Assembly (NCBI GenBank): GCA_002412705.1 | Contig: DHVO01000088.1 | Coordinates: 1 to 11,509 of the forward strand | Reading direction: 5' to 3' | Source: Bacteroidales bacterium UBA5206 | Lineage (GTDB): Bacteria; Bacteroidota; Bacteroidia; Bacteroidales; Tenuifilaceae | DNA: 11,509 nt | In this document: positions 6,651 through 11,509 of the stretch, in pieces | Layout: each line of letters begins with the position of its first letter | Position numbering within the stretch: position 1 is the first letter of the stretch | Made by a program: the position numbers and the translations under genes | Notes under the pieces: model-generated | Databases searched by the model: none | The model's input: the letters and a program-made list of their open reading frames with translations, nothing else | Told to the model about the DNA's origin: nothing

Positions 6651-8264
6651 TTAGTTCCTCTCCACATAAAACTCACTACTCCTATTCCACTCAGGGAAAC
6701 GGGTGTCGTTAGCAATACCATAGCCCACGTTAAAAAACAGCACGGCATCGTCAACAAGTCCTTGTAGGTTATCGCGTGCGGGAACGTAGTTATCAGCAGT
6801 TTTATGGTAGATATTACGCCAGTATGCATCAATGGCAAGCTGCGTGCTATCCTTACCCAAGCTAACAGCATGGCTATAGCCCTTTGCAAACATGGCTGGT
6901 ACACCAGCTTTTAGGAAGGGCAGCTGGTCCGAGCGGAAAAACATGCCATTGGCAGGGTTAGGATCGGAACAAATGTAGCGCCCCTGCTTCTTAGCCTCAA
7001 CCTCCACTAGGCTATCCAGTTGGGAATGGCCATACCCAGTAATGGTAACATCGGCAAATTTGCCAAGGAAAAGGATTACATCCGAATTGAACACGGCAGC
7101 CATATTGCGATGCGCAAAGGGCGGATTGGCCACAAAGTACTCTGAACCCAGCATACCAGCCTCCTCGGCTGTTGGGGCAAAAAACATCACGGAACGCTCG
7201 GTTGGCTCAGCCACCTTATACGCTTGGGCTATGGAGAGCATCCAGGCCATTGCCGCAGCATTATCGGAAGCGCCATTGTAAATTGAGTCGCCATTTACTG
7301 CTGCACCAACGCCCAAATGATCCCAGTGCGCGCTGTAAATTACGGCTTCGTGCGGACGCACGGTTCCCTCAAAGTAACCTGCAACGTTATACGATACATC
7401 CTCCTTCCACGTGTTCTGCACCTCAATGCTTAGCGATGCTCCTAACGCTACTGGCTTAAAGGTGCGGAACATGGCTGCATACTTTAGCATATCAAAATTT
7501 TTGCCGCACGATGCGAATAGCCTACGAGCAGCATCGGCAGAGATCCACCCCTTTAGCTTACACTGCTGATTGGCTAAGGACTCGTTATTTAGGTAGTAAT
7601 CGGGCTTGTTGGTTCTAACACTCGATACCGACCATGGGTATCCTGCACCGCCCTCATCGTGAACAATAAGGCATGCTGCAGCCCCTTTACGCTCGGCCTC
7701 CTCCAACTTATAGCGCCAACGACCATAGTAGGTCATTGCGTTTCCACGAAATAGCGTAGAGTCGTCGGTATAGTAACCGGGATCGTTCACTAGCACAACA
7801 ATGGTTTTACCCGTAAAGTCCTGATTGTTGAAATCGTTCCAGTTGTATTCTGGAGCATCGATACCAAAGCCCACAAATACTATGGGCGAGTTCTCAACGC
7901 TTACCCTATCAGCTAAAACGGTTGAGAAAGCAGTATAATCGGTACCTGCAATATACTTTTGGTTCTTTATGGTGAGCTCTTGGGGTAACTGCGTGCAAAT
8001 CTCTACCAATGGGACGGGTTGTAAGTAGCTATCGCCAAAAGCAGGTTTAAGGCCAATCTCTTTCATGCGCTTCTCCAGGTAGGCTATAGAGCGCATTTCC
8101 CCTACAGAAAAAGGTGCGCGCCCCTGCAAGCTATCGGAAGCAAGCACAAGAATATCCCGTTCTATTCCGCTATAAGATATTGGTTCAACGCGTTTGCCTA
8201 GGTACTTGTATGTAAAAAAGGCTACTATTAGAATTACAGGAGTAACATATAAAAGCTTTTTCAT
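6651..8264 (-). CDS. Membrane-anchored M28 zinc aminopeptidase with PA-type insert
   Basis: This 537-residue exported M28-family metallopeptidase would release amino acids from peptides on the periplasmic or outer face. Residues 4-22 are a single hydrophobic segment after MKK. No clear AXA site or lipobox follows, so it may stay as a membrane anchor. Residues about 105-275 form the protease-associated (PA) insert (VGFGIDAPEYNWNDF, GKTIVVLVNDPGYY, KGAAACLIVHDEG). All expected two-zinc ligands are present: His313 and Asp315 in AHWDH, Asp334 in GASDNA, catalytic Glu367 with Glu368, Asp395 in NSD, and His487 in YHKTADN. Length and order fit bacterial M28 enzymes with a PA domain. It is alone on its strand, divergent from the TPR gene, with a good Bacteroidota promoter element 19 nt ahead of its start codon. 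No convincing terminator is seen in the 111 nt after its stop. Confidence 0.93.
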   Translation of the reverse strand: MKKLLYVTPVILIVAFFTYKYLGKRVEPISYSGIERDILVLASDSLQGRAPFSVGEMRSIAYLEKRMKEIGLKPAFGDSYLQPVPLVEICTQLPQELTIKNQKYIAGTDYTAFSTVLADRVSVENSPIVFVGFGIDAPEYNWNDFNNQDFTGKTIVVLVNDPGYYTDDSTLFRGNAMTYYGRWRYKLEEAERKGAAACLIVHDEGGAGYPWSVSSVRTNKPDYYLNNESLANQQCKLKGWISADAARRLFASCGKNFDMLKYAAMFRTFKPVALGASLSIEVQNTWKEDVSYNVAGYFEGTVRPHEAVIYSAHWDHLGVGAAVNGDSIYNGASDNAAAMAWMLSIAQAYKVAEPTERSVMFFAPTAEEAGMLGSEYFVANPPFAHRNMAAVFNSDVILFLGKFADVTITGYGHSQLDSLVEVEAKKQGRYICSDPNPANGMFFRSDQLPFLKAGVPAMFAKGYSHAVSLGKDSTQLAIDAYWRNIYHKTADNYVPARDNLQGLVDDAVLFFNVGYGIANDTRFPEWNRSSEFYVERN

Positions 8265-8282
8265 GGTTGGTTGTTTAGTTAA

Positions 8283-8317
8283 GCAAAGATAGAAAAGTTG
8301 ATGACACCATTAGAAAA
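8283..8317 (-). promoter_or_regulatory. Bacteroidota-type promoter of the M28 peptidase gene
   Basis: Read on the minus strand, TATCTTTGC (8291 to 8283) is an exact match to the TAnnTTTGC -7 element. A weak -33 element, TTTTC (8317 to 8313), lies 21 nt upstream. The peptidase ATG begins 18 nt further on, implying a very short leader. Confidence 0.65.
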
Positions 8318-8365
8318 CGCCATGGTTAATAGAAAAAATCAGTACAAGTGAATTAATATATAACC

Positions 8366-8382
8366 GAGTATGAATTATACTC
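8366..8382. promoter_or_regulatory. Palindrome GAGTAT-N5-ATACTC, possible operator
   Basis: GAGTAT (8366-8371) and ATACTC (8377-8382) are perfect inverted half-sites around GAATT, with no T-run after them. The site lies about 75 nt upstream of the peptidase -7 element and 145 nt before the TPR gene start. The size fits a dimeric regulator site, but a single short palindrome in AT-rich DNA may be chance. Confidence 0.3.
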
Positions 8383-8477
8383 CCAATAAGGATGAAAGTT
8401 CCCTAAGAGCAAGTAGGAATCTCAATATCAGTAATGCAGAAACTATCAAAGAAGCCTAGGGAGCAATCTCTAAACAC

Positions 8478-8512
8478 TTTTTACTACATTAGCCAAACAA
8501 AAACATATTTGC
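8478..8512 (+). promoter_or_regulatory. Candidate promoter of the TPR-protein gene
   Basis: CATATTTGC (8504-8512) differs from the TAnnTTTGC element at its first base, and TTTTT (8478-8482) lies 21 nt upstream where a -33 element is expected. The gene's ATG starts 14 nt after the motif, so the transcript would have almost no leader. This is a weak match. Confidence 0.3.
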
Positions 8513-8526
8513 CAATCCCCCCGCCA

Positions 8527-9708
8527 ATGAAAAAGCTAATAACCCTACTCCTACTGCTGTACGTTACAGCCTCGTTTGCGCAAGACGAAACGCAAAAGCT
8601 AATAAAGCAGCTGGTTGAAGCAAAAAAATACGACTCCGTTATTAAGCTCCTTAACGAAGCCGATCCTAATAATCAGAACCCCGAGCTAACCATAGCCAAA
8701 TCGGATATATTCCTTAAATACTTTGTGAGTAGCATTATGCACCAGCTGTTTGCGCTAAAGGACTTGAATGAGAACGAGAGCATTATGGACTACAGAGGAA
8801 AAGAGGGGAACTTCTCCATGTACTCCTTCCCTGTTGACTCCATACTGCTGCGGCTGATAGATAAAAATCCTACTAAATATGAGCTGCATAAAATGCTAGG
8901 CTACTTTTACCACGAGGTTCACCTTAAGTATCCCAATAGCTGGTTTATTAGCGATTCGCTTATTGTGTCCAAGTTTACCCAGTACTACAAAACGGCATAT
9001 GAGAATGGGGTGTTCGATTACTGGTCGGTATATGGCATTGGCTATGGCTACCTTATGCAAGGTGATAACTTGGCGGCAATTCCCTACTTTGAAAAGTCGG
9101 TTGAGCTAAACGACTCGGCTCCGGCAACCCACTACAACCTATCCTACGCATATCTCCTTGGCGAGAATTTAGATAAGGCCATTACGCAAGCATCAATAGC
9201 ACTTGAGCAGTACGTTGCTCCCGAGCTAAAAGCCGATGCCGCACGAATTATAGCCATTGCTTATAACGAGCAAAAGAACTACCAAAAAGCTTATGAATTC
9301 TACCTTACATCGGATAGTATCCAATCAGGAAACTACTACACCCTAAAAGCGCTACTTAACCTAGAAGTGTTGCTTAACAAGGATACCCAGCTTGGTAGAG
9401 CTCTTGAGTTCTTTCTGCTTGCCCCAGAAAACCCCACAATTTACCAAGACTTGATGGAGATATACTGGCAAAACAACAAGCCCGATGAGCTTATATCGTT
9501 TATTAAAGCACAGCTAGATAGCAATAAGAGCAACAACCTTATTACAGGGAATATATACTTTTACCTAGGCAACTGCTACTTTATGAAGGAGAATCAGGAA
9601 GAGGCCAAGAAGAACTTTTTAATGGCAAAAGAGCTATTTAGCAAGGATTTTCCAAGCAACCATCCCGTTTTTGAGGCTATTGATTCCTACCTTAACTACA
9701 CCCCATAG
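8527..9708 (+). CDS. Secreted TPR-repeat protein
   Basis: This 393-residue protein begins with a clear Sec signal peptide, MKKLITLLLLLYVTASFA, cut before QDE; this decides the start. The frame is open further upstream to an ATG at 8434, but that would put 31 non-signal residues ahead of the signal peptide and is rejected. The mature part is helical with several tetratricopeptide-type repeats. The clearest are AAIPYFEKSVELNDSAPATHYNLSYAYLL, followed by a second at LDKAITQASIALEQY, one at KNYQKAYEFYLTSDSIQ, and one near the C-terminus (IYFYLGNCYFMKENQEEAKKNFLMAKELF). TPR proteins act as protein-binding scaffolds; no enzymatic domain is seen, and no lipobox or sorting domain. It is a single-gene unit between its own putative promoter and terminator. 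The partner is unknown. Confidence 0.85.
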   Translation: MKKLITLLLLLYVTASFAQDETQKLIKQLVEAKKYDSVIKLLNEADPNNQNPELTIAKSDIFLKYFVSSIMHQLFALKDLNENESIMDYRGKEGNFSMYSFPVDSILLRLIDKNPTKYELHKMLGYFYHEVHLKYPNSWFISDSLIVSKFTQYYKTAYENGVFDYWSVYGIGYGYLMQGDNLAAIPYFEKSVELNDSAPATHYNLSYAYLLGENLDKAITQASIALEQYVAPELKADAARIIAIAYNEQKNYQKAYEFYLTSDSIQSGNYYTLKALLNLEVLLNKDTQLGRALEFFLLAPENPTIYQDLMEIYWQNNKPDELISFIKAQLDSNKSNNLITGNIYFYLGNCYFMKENQEEAKKNFLMAKELFSKDFPSNHPVFEAIDSYLNYTP

Positions 9709-9738
9709 TAGCACTCCCAAACTGCACTATATAGCACT

Positions 9739-9772
9739 GGGCTCAGAAGCAATTCTAGAGCCCTTTTGTTTT
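9739..9772 (+). terminator. Rho-independent terminator of the TPR gene
   Basis: GGGCTC+AGAA pairs with TTCT+GAGCCC, with one bulged A at 9757, around a GCAA (GNRA-type) tetraloop. TTTTGTTTT follows directly. It starts 31 nt past the TPR stop. Confidence 0.9.
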
Positions 9773-9812
9773 GAAATGCAGCAAAACATTCGCCACATAG
9801 TACCTCCAAAAA

Positions 9813-9844
9813 TTGCATTGAATGGCTAATGCCCGTAACTTTAG
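9813..9844 (+). promoter_or_regulatory. Candidate promoter of the DUF190 gene
   Basis: TTG (9813-9815) lies 20 nt before TAACTTTAG (9836-9844). The second box differs from the Bacteroidota -7 consensus TAnnTTTG only in its last base. It would give a leader of roughly 80 nt. A second partial match, TATTTG, lies near 9903-9908, closer to the start codon. The rest of the 224-nt gap from 9709 holds only the TPR terminator. Confidence 0.3.
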
Positions 9845-9932
9845 AATACCCTTAAAAATGGTTTGAGCTTACAGTTGCACCGTACACATAAACATCTTAG
9901 CGTATTTGTATAAACCCATAAAACAAAATGCT

Positions 9933-10295
9933 ATGAAACCAAACTGCCAAACCGTTTCCATGAAAATCTTTATTAGCTCAACCGACATGTTCCGTGGTAC
10001 TCCCCTTTACGAGGCCATTACGCTGGAAGCCAAACGTCATGGTATTGCAGGGGCATCGCTAACCCGAGGTTTGGTTGGGTATGGCGCCAGTGGTAGCGAG
10101 CTTAGCACCAAAATGTTTAGCGAGCTATGCGAGAAAGCGCCAATAATAATTGAGATGATTGATGAGCGCCAAAAGCTCGATGTGCTTATTGCACATATAA
10201 AGTGGATTTTTAACGAGGCCAAAAAGGGTTATACCATAACCATTACTCCAGTAGAGGTTATTGCCTACCATGCTGGGGGCGAAAAACCCAGCTAG
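9933..10295 (+). CDS. DUF190 (PII-like fold) protein
   Basis: This 120-residue protein matches the DUF190 (UPF0166) family, a PII-like alpha/beta fold. Visible elements are the first strand KIFISSTDMFRGTPLYEAI, a helix with KRHGIAGASLTRGLVGYGASG (the family's most conserved stretch), a strand APIIIEMID, a helix ERQKLDVLIAHIKWIFNEA, and the strand YTITITPVEVIAY. The ATG at 9933 is chosen because A-rich sequence precedes it, as in neighbouring genes. The ATG at 9960 would start right at the domain, as in many relatives, and is the alternative. A TTG at 9906 is unlikely. DUF190 genes are often found beside crcB or other ion-channel genes, but neither neighbour here is one. The function is unsettled; small-molecule or ion sensing is the usual guess. 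Confidence 0.85.
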   Translation: MKPNCQTVSMKIFISSTDMFRGTPLYEAITLEAKRHGIAGASLTRGLVGYGASGSELSTKMFSELCEKAPIIIEMIDERQKLDVLIAHIKWIFNEAKKGYTITITPVEVIAYHAGGEKPS

Positions 10296-10307
10296 CAATA
10301 CCCTCTC

Positions 10308-10337
10308 AAAAAAAGAGCAGGACGTAACATCCTGCTC
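10308..10337 (-). terminator. Rho-independent terminator after cupin 2
   Basis: GAGCAGGA (10315-10322) and TCCTGCTC (10330-10337) form a perfect 8-bp stem around a 7-nt loop. Read on the minus strand it is followed at once by TTTTTTT (10314-10308). It lies 28 nt past the cupin 2 stop. On the plus strand it has no T-run after it, but it may still block read-through from the DUF190 gene, whose stop is only 12 nt away. Confidence 0.88.
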
Positions 10338-10365
10338 CAGAGTAATACGTCTAAAAAGCAACTGC

Positions 10366-10704
10366 TTAAACGCTTTGCTCCTTTATCATTATAAGTAGCA
10401 TTTTAAACTTTTGGGTTGCCTCAACCGAGTGTGGAATACCAGCAGGCATAATAATGTTTTCGCCAGCAACCAAGTCATGTGGTTCACCGCCAATTACAAT
10501 GCGCGCTCCACCCTCAAGAACCATTACAGTAGCATCAAAGGGTGCAGTATGCGTGCTTAGGCTCTCGCCCTTATCAAAGGCAAAAAGGGAAATATTGCCC
10601 GTGGGACGCTTAAGTACATTCTTGCTAACTATACCACCGTAACTATAGTCCACCTCGTTCGCAAAGTTGAACTTAGAGGCTTTGGGAAATTCGTTTGTGC
10701 TCAT
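10366..10704 (-). CDS. Cupin-domain protein (cupin 2)
   Basis: This 112-residue single-domain cupin has no signal peptide, so it is cytoplasmic. The beta-barrel core runs from about 35 to 108. Motif 1 is THTAPFDATVMVLEG and motif 2 is AGENIIMPAGIPHSV. His52 and His92 are the likely metal ligands. The second His and the Glu of the classical HxH...E motif are replaced, giving His52-x-x-Pro55-x-Asp57, so Asp57 may complete the site (inference). Unlike nearly all other genes here it has a clear Shine-Dalgarno-like AAGGAGAAG, ending 2 nt before ATG. It follows cupin 1 on the same strand by 77 nt and precedes a terminator. The substrate is unknown; cupins range from dioxygenases to sugar binders and simple sensors. 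Confidence 0.85.
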   Translation of the reverse strand: MSTNEFPKASKFNFANEVDYSYGGIVSKNVLKRPTGNISLFAFDKGESLSTHTAPFDATVMVLEGGARIVIGGEPHDLVAGENIIMPAGIPHSVEATQKFKMLLIMIKEQSV

Positions 10705-10712
10705 TACTTCTC
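10705..10712 (-). promoter_or_regulatory. Shine-Dalgarno-like site before cupin 2
   Basis: The minus strand reads AAGGAGAAGTAATG into the start codon. This purine-rich site is the only strong ribosome-binding match among the genes of the window, the others having A-rich leaders. Further upstream TATCTTTAG (10733 to 10725) resembles a Bacteroidota -7 element (TAnnTTTG, last base differing) but lacks a -33 partner, so an independent cupin 2 promoter is only possible. Confidence 0.5.
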
Positions 10713-10781
10713 CTTATTTTATACTAAAGATACAACAACCTATCCACAGAATAGTTCGATTTGCAGAGTACCCGTTGGAAT

Positions 10782-11120
10782 CTACAAAACCCTTGTTGCG
10801 CTCTGCGGATTTGGTGTTTTTACCACTAGTATGCGGGCAACCTGTGTACCCTCGTTGCTAAGGTAGTGAACAATATCCTTGGGGCTTTCAACAAGAGTAT
10901 CCTTTGGGTACGATATGGAATCATCGGCAATATGAACCGTTGGGTTACCCTCTAGGATGTAAAAGAACACATCAACAGGGGTTTTGTGAGGTTTTAGTGC
11001 CTCGCCGGGTTGTAGGGTAATATGCATGGCCTGCGCATCGGGCTGGCTGTACATCTGCCTAACATCAACCTTATGTGGGGTATCCTTAGGCGTTGCTGTG
11101 GTTATGTGGGTTGATTTCAT
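10782..11120 (-). CDS. Cupin-domain protein (cupin 1)
   Basis: This 112-residue single-domain cupin is cytoplasmic, with no signal peptide. The core runs from about 30 to 100. Motif 1 is PHKTPVDVFFYILEG and motif 2 is PKDTLVESPKDIVHYL. The likely metal ligands are His45 and His85, exactly 40 residues apart, as in cupin 2. The motif is His45-x-x-Pro48-x-Asp50 instead of HxH...E, again as in cupin 2, although the two proteins otherwise differ greatly. It is transcribed with, or just after, hcp: its ATG is 59 nt past the hcp stop and only 15 nt past a terminator hairpin. No Shine-Dalgarno site is seen. The neighbourhood suggests a role linked to nitrosative or redox stress, but no activity can be assigned. 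Confidence 0.85.
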   Translation of the reverse strand: MKSTHITTATPKDTPHKVDVRQMYSQPDAQAMHITLQPGEALKPHKTPVDVFFYILEGNPTVHIADDSISYPKDTLVESPKDIVHYLSNEGTQVARILVVKTPNPQSATRVL

Positions 11121-11127
11121 CGCAAAT

Positions 11128-11165
11128 AAAAAAAGAACCCACCGGGGTATTATCCCCGATGGGTT
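11128..11165 (-). terminator. Strong terminator hairpin between hcp and cupin 1
   Basis: Read on the minus strand, AACCCATCGGGG (11165-11154) pairs with CCCCGGTGGGTT (11147-11136): a 12-bp stem with one U-G pair and a 6-nt loop. It is followed by C and then TTTTTTT (11134-11128). The stem begins 14 nt past the hcp stop, and the T-run ends 7 nt before the cupin 1 ATG. It should end or attenuate hcp transcripts. Confidence 0.9.
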
Positions 11166-11179
11166 TGGTTATGGTTAAA

Positions 11180-11509
11180 CTATCCTACTAAAAGCTTAAT
11201 ATCCTCGTCAACCGATGTAATACCAGCTATTCCAAAGTTCTGAACCAATACGTTTGCCACGTTTGGCGATAGGAATGCAGGGAGTGTTGGGCCTAGGTGG
11301 ATGTTCTTAACGCCTAAGTATAGCAGCGCAAGTAGTACAATTACAGCCTTTTGCTCGTACCATGCAATGTTGTAAGCAATTGGTAGCTCGTTGATATCGT
11401 TAAGCTCAAACACCTCTTTTAGCTTAAGCGCAATAACAGCAAGTGAGTATGAGTCGTTGCACTGCCCAGCATCAAGCACGCGAGGAATTCCTCCTATATC
11501 GCCTAATGG
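11180..11509 (-). CDS. hcp: Hybrid cluster protein Hcp (hydroxylamine reductase), C-terminal part
   Basis: Only the last 109 residues are in the window; the gene runs off the right edge in frame (first residues PLGDIGGIPRVLDAGQCNDS). The full protein is normally around 550 residues. Hcp carries an Fe-S-O hybrid cluster and is known for hydroxylamine reduction and, in later work, for nitric oxide reduction during anaerobic nitrosative stress. The fragment has two hybrid-cluster ligands: Cys in GQCNDS and Glu in WYEQKA. They are spaced 35 residues apart, as I recall for Cys459 and Glu494 of the Desulfovibrio enzyme. The ending LGPTLPAFLSPNVANVLVQNFGIAGI is typical. The GTG at 11479 is internal, not a start. 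A terminator follows directly, then two cupin genes on the same strand. Confidence 0.95.
   Translation of the reverse strand, partial: PLGDIGGIPRVLDAGQCNDSYSLAVIALKLKEVFELNDINELPIAYNIAWYEQKAVIVLLALLYLGVKNIHLGPTLPAFLSPNVANVLVQNFGIAGITSVDEDIKLLVG

Larger units (their letters stand above)
8265..8526. other. Divergent intergenic region between peptidase and TPR genes
   Basis: This 262-nt space separates two divergently transcribed genes. Its left end holds the peptidase promoter. The middle holds a palindrome (8366-8382) and a weak imperfect inverted repeat TTCCCTA/TAGGAA near 8400-8419. Near the right end is a candidate promoter for the TPR gene. I find no RNA gene and no convincing small protein. 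Confidence 0.6.

Noticed and set aside
8434..8526. N-terminal extension of the TPR protein from an earlier in-frame ATG.
   Set aside because: It would place 31 polar residues before an excellent signal peptide, and the candidate promoter lies inside it.
9815..9832. GCATT/AATGC inverted repeat upstream of the DUF190 gene.
   Set aside because: Five-base arms in AT-rich DNA are expected by chance.
10272..10292. GCTGGG/CCCAGC hairpin at the very end of the DUF190 coding region.
   Set aside because: It lies within the last codons, with only six pairs, a 9-nt loop and no T-run, so it is not a credible terminator.
1..11509. Search for CRISPR arrays, tRNA or rRNA genes, insertion sequences, integrases or toxin-antitoxin pairs.
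   Set aside because: No regularly spaced repeats, cloverleaf-like segments, transposase motifs or paired small toxin-like frames were seen on either strand.

Overview
The window looks like chromosomal DNA of a Bacteroidota bacterium, most likely of the order Bacteroidales. Three things suggest this. Most start codons sit in A-rich leaders without a Shine-Dalgarno sequence. A Bacteroidota-type TAnnTTTGC promoter element lies upstream of the M28 peptidase gene. The proteins (TolC/adaptor/RND set, a PII-like protein with an EPHFGSHTWP loop, an M28 peptidase with a PA-type insert, Hcp) have the flavour seen in that order. Base composition and codon use look uniform. I see no insertion sequence, integrase, phage gene, tRNA or CRISPR array.

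Left part (1-6160, plus strand): a tripartite efflux operon encoding an outer-membrane TolC-family channel, a periplasmic adaptor lipoprotein and a 1038-residue HAE1-type RND pump. It is followed by a small gene for a trimeric PII-like protein and a rho-independent terminator. The spacer between pump and PII-like gene holds a perfect 14-bp inverted repeat around a 34-nt loop. The first three genes make one envelope-spanning exporter; the fourth is a candidate cytoplasmic modulator of it.

Middle (6160-9770): a minus-strand gene for a small coiled-coil protein resembling the Sll1863 stress family converges on the efflux operon across back-to-back terminators. Next is a minus-strand M28 zinc aminopeptidase with an N-terminal membrane segment. 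Divergent from it is a secreted TPR-repeat protein with its own GNRA-loop terminator. The 262-bp space between these two divergent genes holds the peptidase promoter and a short palindrome.

Right part (9770-11509): a plus-strand DUF190 gene (a second PII-like fold) converges on a minus-strand block of hcp (hybrid cluster protein, only its C-terminal 109 residues are inside), cupin 1 and cupin 2. A strong terminator hairpin sits in the 59-nt gap between hcp and cupin 1, ending just before the cupin start codon. Cupin 2 ends at its own terminator. The two cupins share an unusual H-x-x-P-x-D replacement of the usual HxH...E metal motif. Hcp points to nitrosative or redox stress defence; the role of the cupins is unknown.

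The best candidates for something under-described are the PII-like protein tied to an HAE1-type multidrug pump, with its inverted repeat, and the hcp/terminator/twin-cupin arrangement.
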